DNA from: Petasospora fabianii
Taxonomy: Eukaryota > Ascomycota > Saccharomycetes > Phaffomycetales > Wickerhamomycetaceae
Length of the DNA stretch: 64,000 nt
Assembly (NCBI GenBank): GCA_022641835.1
Contig: CP048716.1
Span: 248,001-312,000 of the forward strand
Direction: 5' to 3'
A program made the translations under genes and the position numbers. The notes beneath the pieces are model-generated. The model saw only the letters and a program-made list of their open reading frames with translations. It was not told the DNA's origin and did no database searches. Within the stretch, counting starts at the first letter, position 1. Each line of letters starts with the position of its first letter. This document shows, one piece after another, positions 28,730-38,551 of this stretch.

Positions 28730-29222
28730 AGTCACACTACTTCTAGAGGCTATTGATTATGTAAACTAACGAACAAAGAACCTGATTTATGATAACCGTT
28801 GCGTAGAACCAGCGCTGCCGCCGCCGCCCCCAATGAAAGCTGCCATTCCAGAATCCACTAGTGCCCGGGAATTCACGGGCGGCGCAGCTGCGGTTCGAAC
28901 CGAGACCTATACTATACCCAAACAGCTTGAGGGGGGCAGCGCTATCGAATTTTTTCAGCCGATCGCGACCTCCCCAGCGGAAGAAGCGATATCAAGAGCC
29001 CGGAAACCAGAAGGCCAGTATAGTCTTTCGACCAACCGCCCGCACCGCCACGCTGCTGTTCTTGCTCTACAACCGAGGTTCAACCCGTCCCGACGTGCCG
29101 CCACATCCACTGTACACGTCTTTGCAACCGCCCCTGCGCCGCCCCTCCCCGCTGTTCCACTCGTCTTACCCCCCGCAACAGCCACTCCTACGACAAGAAC
29201 AAGTACTAGCTAGAGATAAAGA
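28730..29222. other. DAL81-like leader, GC-rich, with upstream ORF
   Basis: 493 bases. An ATG frame of 126 codons (28833-29213) ends nine bases before the DAL81-like ATG. It is Pro/Ala/Thr-rich and matches no family I know, so it may be an upstream ORF or chance. Five six-base palindromes (ACTAGT, CCCGGG, GAATTC, CAGCTG, TTCGAA) crowd into 28857-28899. Confidence 0.5.
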
Positions 29223-31922
29223 ATGCCCGACGGAGGCAACACCAACGACCCGTCAAATGACGGTGTCAAGAATGAAGACCAATTCAATGGTCTCAATATC
29301 TGGAATATAGGCGATCTTCAGACCGACTTTGACTTCCTGAACATGCCAGACGACAACAACTTCAGCGTTTATCCTACCACCATCAACACCCCCGGCAACA
29401 CCGGTTCCCTCTTTGCCCCAACTCCTCCAGCTACTGGTACCACCACCGGTCAGACTGCTGACAACTCCAAGAAAGATGGTCCACTGCGACCTGGTCCGCA
29501 GGATTATCTTGTTAATCACTATGAAAACATACTCGGTCAGAGTAAGGTCTCGATGAAGGAGGCCATCTCACCCGGAACGCAGAACAACTACAGGTCCCCA
29601 GGTGCCACAGGTGCTTCACCGCCAGTTACTATGAACAACCAGCAGACAAATCCACAATTGCAGCAACGGCTATCTCAACAGCGCACCAAGCAGCTGCAAC
29701 AACACCAGTCGGGATCAGAACCGGCCTCAAGACAAAACAGCATTACAACTGGTTGTGACCATTGTCGTCGCAGACAAATCAAGTGTGTCATGGTACCAAA
29801 CCTTACTCACTGTATCCAGTGCGAATCCAAGGGCCTCAAGTGCACCTTCTCTGACTCTATCAATAATCCAAAGCTTAAGAGAAACATGGGCGTGATTAAC
29901 GATGAGCCTTCCAAGAGACCTCGCGTGGCATCCTCCCCACAGGCATGGATGCAACAACAACCACAACAGCAACAGAGTGTTAACCTCTTCGCAAATCAAT
30001 CTACACAACAACAGTCACTTCAACAGCTTCCACAGCAAGGTCAGGTCCAGGGCCAGTTTCGAAGACCGGCACCTACACTACAATACCCACGCTCATCCTT
30101 CTTTGTCGGCACATCATCAATGTTTGACAGCTCGCTCCTTGATCGGATCCGCCTCGATAAGATCGATCAGGTCCAGCTTAACCGTTCTCTCTCCCTTCGC
30201 AAAGTGTCCCCAGATGTCCAATTTATTCTCCGTGATGACTTCACTGAAGATCTTGCCCTCAGTGCTGAAAGAAGCGTTGACCAAGTTGAAAGTATGGTGT
30301 CTCCACATGGTCCTGCCCTTATCCAAATATATTTCCGCATTATCCACCCATCTTTCCCAATCTTGCACAAAAAGGTATTTCTTGAGAAGTATGCCAGATC
30401 ATATCGTGAATTCTCCGCTCCTCTCCTTGCCTCGGTTTACTCCATCGCAGCCCAGTGGTGGGATGAGGACCCAAACCTCGCTGCCCATCCAAAGCCAGAT
30501 GTTGATGCCCTTAACGATATCGGTCTGAAGTCCTTCTTCGAAGTGACTCAGAGACCAAGGCTGAGTGCTGTACAAGCCGGCCTGCTGCTCTTACAAGGTC
30601 GCTCTGATAATCCTAACAACTGGATCTTATGTCAACAGGTTGTATCCCTTGCTGAAGAATTGGGTCTTGGATTGGACTGTCATGACTGGAAACTTCCAAA
30701 ATGGGAGAGAGGATTGCGCCGTAGATTGGCCTGGGCTGTTTGGATTCAGGAGAAATGGACCGCGCTGACTGAATCCAGAGTCAGTCATTTGACCCTTGGC
30801 CGTAACTGGCTAGTGAGAAACATCTCCAACGAGGATTTCCCAGAGGTCCCTACAAAGAGACCTAACATGCACGAGGATGAGTACAGAAAACTCATGAGTG
30901 AATTCGAGGTTGCTAAGAACTTATTCCAGGAGCAGATACAACTGAGTTTGATTGTGAGTGAGATCATGGACACTTTCTACACCTACGCTGCCCAAAAAAC
31001 TGTCACAAGAATTGACCAGGTTTTGAAGCTGGCCAAGCCGTTGCAATTGAAGCTGAGACAATGGTATCACTCACTTCCTCAGAACTTGCAGATGGCCTCT
31101 ACGATCCCAGATAAAGTGTCTCCGATTGGCTGTCTTCACTTGTCATACTTTGCAGCTGAGATCACGCTTCACCGTAAGATCATCTTGAACTTGACCAACG
31201 ATGTGCCACCGGAGCTGACCAAAGTTTGTCGGGCCGCTGCCACTACAAGACTCACTGCTGTGTTGGACTTCGTCAAGAACTTGAAGAAAGAGCAACTTGG
31301 TGCCTTTTGGCACTCTTCCTCTGCCAGCAATTTTTCCATTGTTGGCACATTTGCCTCAATCCTTTATGTCACATCTCAAAGTCAGGAGGAGGCTACCATG
31401 TTCAAGGAGCATGTCAACACCTACCGCTCCGTTCTTCAGCAGCTTGGTAGAATGTTCAATCCAGCTCGTCAGGCTTCCATGAGGATCGATATGCTGCTGC
31501 TTCAGGTCCCTGGACTCATTAGGGACTTTATTCCATCAACCAACAACACCCCAACCATAGCTAGCGAAGCCCCATTCTCAGCCTCTCACTCTCCACAATC
31601 ATCTATGCACATGATGTCTCCATTCCTGGCCCAGCAGATGAACATGAATCCACCTGCTTCCCAGAACATGCCTAACAACCAACCCCCAACAAAACCAGCG
31701 ATGATTCGTTCTCAGAGTGGATTGCCAGTGACAACCACAACCAGCACGGGAGGTGGTTCCAACAAGAACTCACCAGAGAATAGCATGCTGAACAGATCTC
31801 CAAGACAGGAGAGAATGACGCCTGCTAGTGCGCATGACAGTGCTTCAAATAGAAACAGTCCCGTCGAGAGAAGATTGAATGGAACTGAGTCCAATAAGAA
31901 TACTCCAAAGGAGGTAAAGTGA
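29223..31922 (+). CDS. DAL81: Zn2Cys6 transcription regulator, DAL81/TamA type
   Basis: Probable co-activator for nitrogen-source genes (allophanate, GABA and amino-acid induced genes in S. cerevisiae). 899 residues. The zinc cluster near residues 176-205 reads C-D-H-C-R-R-R-Q-I-K-C, then C-I-Q-C-E-S-K-G-L-K-C, giving C-x2-C-x6-C-x8-C-x2-C-x6-C. It is flanked by Gln-rich stretches. The fungal transcription-factor homology domain (about 360-780) contains I-I-H-P-S-F-P-I-L-H, F-F-E-V-T-Q-R-P-R-L-S-A and L-L-L-L-Q-G-R. The C-terminus is Ser/Asn-rich. Identity with Dal81 is from memory of its zinc cluster and middle domain. The S. cerevisiae protein works without its zinc cluster, so DNA binding should not be assumed. 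Confidence 0.82.
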   Translation: MPDGGNTNDPSNDGVKNEDQFNGLNIWNIGDLQTDFDFLNMPDDNNFSVYPTTINTPGNTGSLFAPTPPATGTTTGQTADNSKKDGPLRPGPQDYLVNHYENILGQSKVSMKEAISPGTQNNYRSPGATGASPPVTMNNQQTNPQLQQRLSQQRTKQLQQHQSGSEPASRQNSITTGCDHCRRRQIKCVMVPNLTHCIQCESKGLKCTFSDSINNPKLKRNMGVINDEPSKRPRVASSPQAWMQQQPQQQQSVNLFANQSTQQQSLQQLPQQGQVQGQFRRPAPTLQYPRSSFFVGTSSMFDSSLLDRIRLDKIDQVQLNRSLSLRKVSPDVQFILRDDFTEDLALSAERSVDQVESMVSPHGPALIQIYFRIIHPSFPILHKKVFLEKYARSYREFSAPLLASVYSIAAQWWDEDPNLAAHPKPDVDALNDIGLKSFFEVTQRPRLSAVQAGLLLLQGRSDNPNNWILCQQVVSLAEELGLGLDCHDWKLPKWERGLRRRLAWAVWIQEKWTALTESRVSHLTLGRNWLVRNISNEDFPEVPTKRPNMHEDEYRKLMSEFEVAKNLFQEQIQLSLIVSEIMDTFYTYAAQKTVTRIDQVLKLAKPLQLKLRQWYHSLPQNLQMASTIPDKVSPIGCLHLSYFAAEITLHRKIILNLTNDVPPELTKVCRAAATTRLTAVLDFVKNLKKEQLGAFWHSSSASNFSIVGTFASILYVTSQSQEEATMFKEHVNTYRSVLQQLGRMFNPARQASMRIDMLLLQVPGLIRDFIPSTNNTPTIASEAPFSASHSPQSSMHMMSPFLAQQMNMNPPASQNMPNNQPPTKPAMIRSQSGLPVTTTTSTGGGSNKNSPENSMLNRSPRQERMTPASAHDSASNRNSPVERRLNGTESNKNTPKEVK

Positions 31923-32964
31923 AATATGTGATAGCAAACATACATGTACCTAATGTCAACTATGTGTTATAATGAAAGTAATCTAATTTCGGGCTCTGTA
32001 GAAGCATTATTACAAGTATCTTACGAGAGTTAAGTTTTGTGTAACTGCGGGGTGTTCAGAGCATAGTACAAGATACGTTCAACATGATAGAATTATAATT
32101 TGAAAGCTTACTACTTATATTACCATTTAGGTGAGGTTGGGGAGGAGGCAATGTCCTGGCATGCGCGGCAACTTGCCTTGCAGTTAAAACCTCGCTATTT
32201 CAGCAACACTTGAACACTCACTCTATCTGTTTGATAAATTTATAGCTCTTAAACTTGAAGGACAGATAAAACAAGGAAACAAACTAAGATAGGATTTAAA
32301 AGATCAAGTTTGTGTTTTTTTTTCTTCACACTTAAGTTTTGAATTTTAGAAAATGGATTTCGATATACAACTATGGATGGAATACAGAATTAAAAATTAT
32401 TTTTTCTTGTCTTCACAAAGGAGCCTGAACATAGATGTTATTGAACAGATCAAGGGAATATGCTCGTTTACTTAGGATTTCATATCGATGCCTGGAGTGC
32501 GGTTCCGCTCGACGCTGTGTTTTTTCGTAGTAAGTGGCAGGCAACAGCTCGAAGATGGCATGGATAGTGAAGTTGTCAAAGCGTTACATCAACGACAAAA
32601 TTTGTTCTACAAATCATCAAAAAAACACTGATTCAGTAACTAATGTGTGAGAGAACTACGAATTGCTGGATCCCTTCAAATAGTGTGTTATCGCATGTGT
32701 CGTTTGACGGTGTTCTCGGCCGTACCCATCTTATTCTTATGTCAGAGCTCGGATTTAAACGGAAACGACAGCCCGAAAAAACCGAGGGTGCCATGTAAAT
32801 GAAGATTGTGGGTGCCAATTAATTTAAGCTCGATAAGAAGGCTCAGTCTTCATAAATAGTAATGCACGCCCTGTTTCCGGAGGCTTTATCCCAGTTTTTC
32901 CTTTCAAAGATAATAAAATCAGTGCTACAACCTGTGCTTTGATCAGGCGGGAAACAGATCGATA
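31923..32964. other. Long A/T-rich intergenic region
   Basis: 1042 bases between tandem plus-strand genes: DAL81-like 3' end and AIF1-like promoter. It holds T- and A-tracts (for example near 32318). I see no tRNA boxes, repeats or conserved frame. Confidence 0.55.
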
Positions 32965-34095
32965 ATGGCCAAACGCATCGTTGTCATCGGTGGTGGCTTC
33001 TTTGGAATCTGGTGTGCCAATAAGCTCCTCGCTACGAAGAAAGATTACGACATCACACTTATTAGCAAATCTAAGTTTGCATATTTTCTTATCTCTTCTG
33101 TTCGTGTTTCCGTGGAGAATGATACTGATCGCTCATTGTATCCTTTGACCGAGTTAGTGAAAGAAGGCATCAGGATTGTACATGATGAGGTAATGTTGAT
33201 GAAGGAAGACAGTGTTGAGTTGAAGCAGATGGGAACACTGGAATTTGATGCCTTAATTATAGCTACAGGTGCTAAATGGGCTGCTCCGATTGGATACACT
33301 CACCAATTCGGTGACGATTACCAGAATTACTTTGCTAATGAGCACAAGAAGATCGAGGAGGCAAAACATATAGTGCTTATTGGTGGTGGTTATAACAACG
33401 CCGAGCTTGCCGGTGAACTCCATGACAGATACAAAGAGGAGTTGAAGAAAGGTTCAAAGAAGGTGACAATGATTCATAGCAGACAGTTGATGCTTCCTGA
33501 AGATGGTTTTTATGCTGAGAAGTTACGCAAGAGGGTGACTGAGTTTTATCAAAACGAGACAGATGTAAGGTTGATCCTTGGTACCCGTGCGCTCATATCA
33601 GATGAAGATCCAAATACTATTGTTGCCGGGACGACAACGATCAAGGCTGATTTGGTGTATCATTCCATCGGTGTTGAGGCGTCGATCCCACCGCATAATT
33701 TTGATAACTTTACTGATGCGAAGGGCTTTATCAGGGTGGAGGACACATTCCAGTGCACTGCCATTCCAAAGGGTAATGTCTTTGCCATTGGAGATGTGGC
33801 AAATTTCAACTACAAGGGCCTGGTAGCTCGGCGTGGATGGTATGCAGCTGTGGTGCATAATGTTCAGAGAGTGCTATCTGATCCAGACTGTCCCTTGGAT
33901 AAGCTGAAGAAGTGTGACAGAAAACCGTACCACATCACTTCTATTGTGAGCTTAGGTGCCTATGCTGGATGTGGGCAGCTTTTTACGATTCCATACTTCA
34001 ACTACACGGTGATGTTGCCTGAGTGGTTCTGTCGGTTGCAGAAGTCCAAGGATATGGGGAGGCGGTTCGCCAAGTGGTTGTTTGCGAATGGCTGA
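32965..34095 (+). CDS. AIF1: AIF1/FSP1-like FAD-NAD(P)H oxidoreductase
   Basis: Pyridine nucleotide-disulphide oxidoreductase of the AIF/AMID/FSP1 group. 376 residues, like S. cerevisiae Aif1 (378). The FAD-binding motif I-V-V-I-G-G-G-F-F-G-I-W sits at the very N-terminus, so there is no long targeting sequence. The second nucleotide fold reads I-V-L-I-G-G-G-Y-N-N-A-E-L-A-G-E-L, where the last Gly of the usual G-x-G-x-x-G is Asn. The FAD-ribityl motif G-N-V-F-A-I-G-D-V-A is intact. Relatives reduce quinones or act in yeast apoptosis; which applies here is not visible. Neighbours give no functional clue. Confidence 0.85.
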   Translation: MAKRIVVIGGGFFGIWCANKLLATKKDYDITLISKSKFAYFLISSVRVSVENDTDRSLYPLTELVKEGIRIVHDEVMLMKEDSVELKQMGTLEFDALIIATGAKWAAPIGYTHQFGDDYQNYFANEHKKIEEAKHIVLIGGGYNNAELAGELHDRYKEELKKGSKKVTMIHSRQLMLPEDGFYAEKLRKRVTEFYQNETDVRLILGTRALISDEDPNTIVAGTTTIKADLVYHSIGVEASIPPHNFDNFTDAKGFIRVEDTFQCTAIPKGNVFAIGDVANFNYKGLVARRGWYAAVVHNVQRVLSDPDCPLDKLKKCDRKPYHITSIVSLGAYAGCGQLFTIPYFNYTVMLPEWFCRLQKSKDMGRRFAKWLFANG

Positions 34096-34588
34096 GGTTA
34101 CTTTGATGCGATTCATTTGTATGAGGTACAGACCACTATCGAAGTGAACTATGTATTTGAAACCTAATATATGTGTGAGGGACCAAGTAGAAGACCAAGG
34201 AAGAGATATATGGGCAGGGCCGTCAGCTGTTGTCAGATCTGTGCGTCACGACAAATTGGACTTTGCCTCTCAACTATCTCAATTCTGATGATGGTAACAC
34301 ATGCAAGGAAGACACCAGCTGCTCATTGATATCAAGATATAACCCATGACATTAACTAATTCTCCTTTGTCGAAAGGCCCATGTCTCCATTACCTGATAA
34401 GCCCCAGGTGCAGTGCTTAGCAAGCGCGACAATCAGAATCGCTCCTTATGGAGATCTTCGATGGATTCCATAAGCTTCCCTCCGCAAAAAAGCCCCTTCT
34501 GCACTACAGACTCCTTTTTCTTACTCCCACGGCCGCTGATATACAAAGAGATCACACAGATCATATAGTCTGACATCAGAGGGCCACA
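34096..34588. other. Acyltransferase promoter region
   Basis: 493 bases between tandem genes, containing CCCCAGG and AAGCCCC stretches but no element I can name with confidence. No gene seen. Confidence 0.5.
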
Positions 34589-36769
34589 ATGAGCGAGCCA
34601 AAGGAATCAATGCCGCTGGTGGAGAAAGCAAAGAAGGTCTCGGCTCACGTCCCGAAGCTCATCGATGAGAAGGTGTCCTCACCCATGCGCATTATCAAGG
34701 CCGTCTTCTTCGAGCTGCTCATTCTTTTCTGTCGCATCATTCTCTATATATTCTTCCGTGAAGTCCGTGAGAGAAACTTCTTCAATGTTCCAAAGAAAGG
34801 AGCAACCATCGTTGTGGTGGCACCACACGCTAACCAGTTCGTTGATGGTGCCATTATCCTCTCTAAGATCAAGTCTCTCACGAACAGAAACACCCGTGCT
34901 ATCATAGCAGAATCATCCTACAACGATAAGATTATCGGTGGGTTTGCTCGCGTTGCTGATTCTATCCCAGTGGCCAGAGCACAGGACAATCTCAAACCCG
35001 CTCAAGGGGAGGTCTATTGCAAGGATGATGACTACAAGACCCTCCATGGCCGTGGTACGAAGTTCACAGAGTTCATGGTAAAGGGACTCATCGGGTTGCC
35101 ATCTGGTGGTGGGAACATTGACATTGAGGAGATCGTCAGTGACACGGAATTGGTGCTTCGTAAACCAGTTAAGAGTGAGAAGTGCAAGAAGCTTCTCCAA
35201 ACAGGTCTCACTTACAAATACGCTGGAAAAATCTCAAACGACGATGCGTTCCAACATGTGTTCAGTGCTCTTCATAATAACGGACTCATAACCATCTTTC
35301 CGGAGGGCGGTTCCCATGACAGACCAGACTTGCTTCCTATCAAGGCTGGTTTCGCCATAATGGCACTCGGTGCCGTTGCCGCTGATCCTTCATGTACTGT
35401 ACAGATTGTGCCAACGGGATTGAATTACTTCCATAGAAACAAGTTCAGATCAAGAGCCGTCGTGGAGTTTGGTGCTCCTATCAAGGTCACAGCTGAGGAT
35501 GGTGAAAGATATAAGGAGAACCCAAGGGAGACAGTTGCCAAATTGCTTGATGAGGTTACCACAGCATTGAGAAGTGTCATCGTCACTGCTCCAGATTTCG
35601 AAACTCTGCAGGTCATCCAGGCCACCAGAAGACTGTATACTAAGAAGGTTCCACTGTCATTGGTTGTTGAAATTAACAGAAAGCTCGTTATTGGATACAC
35701 CCGTTACAAAGACGATCCACGCATTATTCACCTGAAGAAAGCAGTTTTGGACTACAACAGGGATTTGTATCGTCTCGGTCTCAGAGATCATCAAGTGGAA
35801 CTAGCCTTCCGTAACAGATTCCAGAGCTTCGGTGTCTTGAGCATCCGTCTAATCAAAATTATCATCCTTTTCTCCATGGCGGTCCCTGGAACGCTTCTCT
35901 TCGCTCCGATCTTCATCTTGACCCACTACTACTCCAAAAAGAAACAGAAAGCTGCTCTTGCTAAATCAGTTGTGAAAATAAAAGCTGTCGATATCATTGC
36001 CACATGGAAGATACTCACTGCCACCATTTTTGCCCCTTCTCTTTACGTCACATACTCACTAACGGGGATTTATCTCACCAAGAAGTACAACATCCTCAAC
36101 GGGTCCATGTATCACCCAATTCCTCTTTTCATTGCAATCTACCTTGTCCTTGTCCTCACAACCTACTCCGCTTTCATAACTGGTGAATCTGGTGTCGATA
36201 TTGTAAAGTCGCTGCCGCCGCTCTTCAACTCAGTATTTGGCAATAGAAAACGCCTCACCGAGCTTAGAGAACGTCGTGAGAAACTTTCTCTCGAGATCAC
36301 TGAGGTTGTCAATAGTCTCGGGCCATCAGTGTTCCCTGAATTTGATCAAATTGCCAGAGACTATCTGAGGCATGGAGGTAAGGCTTCAAAGGAGTTCAAA
36401 GAACACGTTCAGAGGAAAGAGGCCGAAGAGGAACAAAAACAACAACAGCAACAACAACAAGTCAAAGTCGAAGAATCAGAAGATGACAACGGGTTGTTCA
36501 GCGCAAGATCAAGATCGGCTTCTTCCGTTTCCACAATCTCTAATGGTTTGTCGAGAGTTAACTCTGACGGTAACCTTTCGGACGTGCCGATTTTGGGTGA
36601 AGGTGGATACGGATACTACTCTAGTGGGAATGAGGATGACTCTGGTTTAGAGTTTGAAGCTGTTGACAAAGGTAGAGAGAAATCTGAAGCTCTTGCCTCG
36701 TTAAAGTTGAGAAAAGCGCTGAGAGAAAGAATCGACCAACAGGAACATGAGGAATATGAAGATGAATGA
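34589..36769 (+). CDS. GPT2: Glycerol-3-phosphate/DHAP acyltransferase (GPT2/SCT1)
   Basis: Catalyses the first acylation in phospholipid and triacylglycerol synthesis, in the ER and lipid droplets. 726 residues, close to Gpt2 and Sct1 (743 and 759). An N-terminal membrane helix precedes the acyltransferase blocks: V-A-P-H-A-N-Q-F-V-D (block I, with the catalytic His) and F-P-E-G-G-S-H-D-R (block III). An insertion separates blocks I and III, as in the yeast enzymes. Two or three membrane segments lie at about 410-560. The C-terminal tail is acidic and Ser-rich with a CAA-encoded Gln run (about 36436-36462), a likely phosphorylation region. S. cerevisiae has two paralogues; I cannot say which this matches better. 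Confidence 0.92.
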   Translation: MSEPKESMPLVEKAKKVSAHVPKLIDEKVSSPMRIIKAVFFELLILFCRIILYIFFREVRERNFFNVPKKGATIVVVAPHANQFVDGAIILSKIKSLTNRNTRAIIAESSYNDKIIGGFARVADSIPVARAQDNLKPAQGEVYCKDDDYKTLHGRGTKFTEFMVKGLIGLPSGGGNIDIEEIVSDTELVLRKPVKSEKCKKLLQTGLTYKYAGKISNDDAFQHVFSALHNNGLITIFPEGGSHDRPDLLPIKAGFAIMALGAVAADPSCTVQIVPTGLNYFHRNKFRSRAVVEFGAPIKVTAEDGERYKENPRETVAKLLDEVTTALRSVIVTAPDFETLQVIQATRRLYTKKVPLSLVVEINRKLVIGYTRYKDDPRIIHLKKAVLDYNRDLYRLGLRDHQVELAFRNRFQSFGVLSIRLIKIIILFSMAVPGTLLFAPIFILTHYYSKKKQKAALAKSVVKIKAVDIIATWKILTATIFAPSLYVTYSLTGIYLTKKYNILNGSMYHPIPLFIAIYLVLVLTTYSAFITGESGVDIVKSLPPLFNSVFGNRKRLTELRERREKLSLEITEVVNSLGPSVFPEFDQIARDYLRHGGKASKEFKEHVQRKEAEEEQKQQQQQQQVKVEESEDDNGLFSARSRSASSVSTISNGLSRVNSDGNLSDVPILGEGGYGYYSSGNEDDSGLEFEAVDKGREKSEALASLKLRKALRERIDQQEHEEYEDE

Positions 36770-37139
36770 TTATTAAACGCTATCGTTACAACCAAAAGGG
36801 GAATGTGATAAACGAAGAATGATTTGTAGGTATACAATGTAAGTCTTACCAACATTGGCATCTTGCCTACTAGCTAGAGAGACGTCAATGCTCACTTGAG
36901 CTTCAAGATAGAGAAGGGTGAAGATGGTAGCAGAAACTGATTATTCTTCTACGAGTAGGTGTTAATGTAACTAATGTTTCATGAATTTAAACTTTTTATA
37001 TACCAAACCGAAGCAAACCAACTAATGTACAAGAAAATGGCTATCACCAGAAAGAAGGCGAAAGCAATGCAAAAACGTCCAAAGAAAAGTCATAAAAGGG
37101 GGGAGAGAATCATTAACCGGCAATCAAGCAGCTAAACAT
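36770..37139. other. Convergent intergenic region
   Basis: 370 A/T-rich bases between the acyltransferase and first PIR gene stops. Nothing beyond likely 3' ends is visible. Confidence 0.6.
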
Positions 37140-38162
37140 TCAACAGGAGACAAGGTCAACAACCTCCAAGTGGATGGCTTTACAGTGCTCACCGAGGGTC
37201 TCATCGTACAAGTTGTAGAAACTACCGGAAAGACACTGGTAGAAGACATCGTTGTCACCAATAGCCAAGTTACCCTCCTTAGTAACGGACCAACCACCAG
37301 CGTAGATAGCACCGGCCTGTGGTGGTGGACCATCGAACTGGAACTGTCTGTTAGCAACAATAGAACCGATTCTACCAGCAACATCAGTGAGGACACCATC
37401 CTTCAAGACCATGGCCAAAGAGGAGTCAGTCAAACAAGAGACATTCTGAGTGTCGGAAGAGCCAGTCTCCTCAGCGGCAGAGGAAGCAAGAGTGGAGGAA
37501 GCCTGGATCTGACCATCATTGATCTGGGAAGCAGCGGCAACGGTAGAGTTAGAAGCGGTAGAAGTAGCCTGGATCTGACCATCACCAATCTGAGAGACCA
37601 CATCAGTGGAAGCTGGGGCAGCAGTAGAAGTGGTAGCCTGGATCTGACCGTCACCGATCTGGGAAACGACCTGAGCACTAGCCTTAGCGGTAGAAGTAGT
37701 AGCCTGGATCTGACCGTCACCGATCTGAGAAACAACCTGAGCGGTAGCCTTAGGAGCGGCGGTAGAAGTAGTAGCCTGGATCTGACCGTCACCGATCTGA
37801 GAAACAACCTGAGCAGTAGCCTTAGGAGCGGCAGTAGAAGTAGTAGCCTGGATCTGACCGTCACCGATCTGAGAGACAACCTGAGCGGTAGGTGATGGGG
37901 TAGCGGTAGAAGCCTGGATCTGACCGTCACCAATCTGGGAGATGACATCTCTCTTAGCGATGGAGGTGGCGGAGGCAGCGTAAGAACCAGTGGTGATTGG
38001 AGCAACGGCGATACCGAAAGTCTTGGTGTAGTCAGTTGTGGCACCGGATGGGGCAGCTGCATCTGGAGTCAAAGTGGTCCATGGCTCAGATGGGATGTAA
38101 GCGGCCATGGAGGTGGCGACAAGAGATGCGGAAGCAATGAAGGTGGACTTTCTGTACTGCAT
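37140..38162 (-). CDS. PIR-family cell-wall protein, seven repeats
   Basis: Secreted cell-wall protein bound to beta-1,3-glucan through alkali-labile ester links. 340 residues. Signal peptide at 1-20 ([20 protein letters not shown]), then a module W-T-T-L-T-P...P-S-G-A...F-G-I-A-V. A Kex2 site (A-K-R followed by D-V) leads into seven PIR repeats of the type [10 protein letters not shown], the last being [10 protein letters not shown]. The first Gln of D-G-Q-I-Q is the known glucan-attachment residue in the family. The C-terminal domain has the exact four-Cys pattern C-x66-C-x16-C-x12-C. Closest family members are HSP150/PIR1-4, with no one-to-one match claimed. A TATAAAA lies 90 bases upstream. 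Confidence 0.96.
   Translation of the reverse strand: MQYRKSTFIASASLVATSMAAYIPSEPWTTLTPDAAAPSGATTDYTKTFGIAVAPITTGSYAASATSIAKRDVISQIGDGQIQASTATPSPTAQVVSQIGDGQIQATTSTAAPKATAQVVSQIGDGQIQATTSTAAPKATAQVVSQIGDGQIQATTSTAKASAQVVSQIGDGQIQATTSTAAPASTDVVSQIGDGQIQATSTASNSTVAAASQINDGQIQASSTLASSAAEETGSSDTQNVSCLTDSSLAMVLKDGVLTDVAGRIGSIVANRQFQFDGPPPQAGAIYAGGWSVTKEGNLAIGDNDVFYQCLSGSFYNLYDETLGEHCKAIHLEVVDLVSC
37530..37945. repeat. Tandem PIR repeat block (first gene)
   Basis: Seven in-frame repeats, mostly 66-72 bases each, coding for [10 protein letters not shown] plus a Thr/Ala/Pro-rich spacer. Repeats two and three are nearly identical, suggesting recent duplication and likely copy-number variation. Confidence 0.9.
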
Positions 38163-38251
38163 TGTGTAGTTGGGAGTGTGAGATTGAAGATTGATGATGT
38201 TAGAAGAAGCAGATGATTTGAGTTGGATCCAAAAATGTGGATTTGTTCCCC

Positions 38252-38258
38252 TTTTATA
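38252..38258 (-). promoter_or_regulatory. TATA box of first PIR gene
   Basis: TATAAAA on the minus strand, 90 bases before the ATG. The divergent PIR gene has TTTAAATA at a near-equal distance. Confidence 0.65.
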
Positions 38259-38395
38259 GACGAAGTTGCTTGATCCCGTAGATCCTATATTTAACCCAAA
38301 TGAGTTCGGGTAAGATCAGATTTCTCGAGATGGCTGGCTAATTGAGACGTCAATGCATGCGTATGCATTATATTTATGCGAAATGAAATTGAAGA

Positions 38396-38451
38396 AAACT
38401 TCGCGGTGTTCGGGTTATTACCCGTTACGGAAGGCACGTTCCGCGAAGTTT
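38396..38451. repeat. Nested inverted repeat
   Basis: Outer arms AAACTTCGCGG (38396-38406) and CCGCGAAGTTT (38441-38451) are a perfect 11-base match. Inside are two smaller dyads: CGGGT-TATT-ACCCG (38411-38424) and CGGAA-GGCACG-TTCCG (38428-38443, sharing its last bases with the outer arm). Confidence 0.85.
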
Positions 38452-38526
38452 GTTGATGACCTGCCTAATACAGTAATTTTTGGCAATCTACGTCATCTGG
38501 TGGCTGGCCGTTGTCGCGGTTATCGG

Positions 38527-38551
38527 GATCGGGAAGTCATTGTTCCCGATC
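38527..38551. repeat. Inverted repeat GATCGGGAA/TTCCCGATC
   Basis: Perfect nine-base arms with a seven-base spacer. CGG/CCG ends suit a zinc-cluster dimer site, but it could also be a terminator-like hairpin. Confidence 0.8.

Noticed and set aside
28891-28901. GGTTCGAACC, like a tRNA B box
   Set aside because: Flanking bases do not form a T-stem and no cloverleaf can be drawn.
37170-37895. Long plus-strand frame antisense to the first PIR gene
   Set aside because: A shadow of the repeat coding; no ATG-context or family features. The same applies to antisense frames in the other PIR genes.
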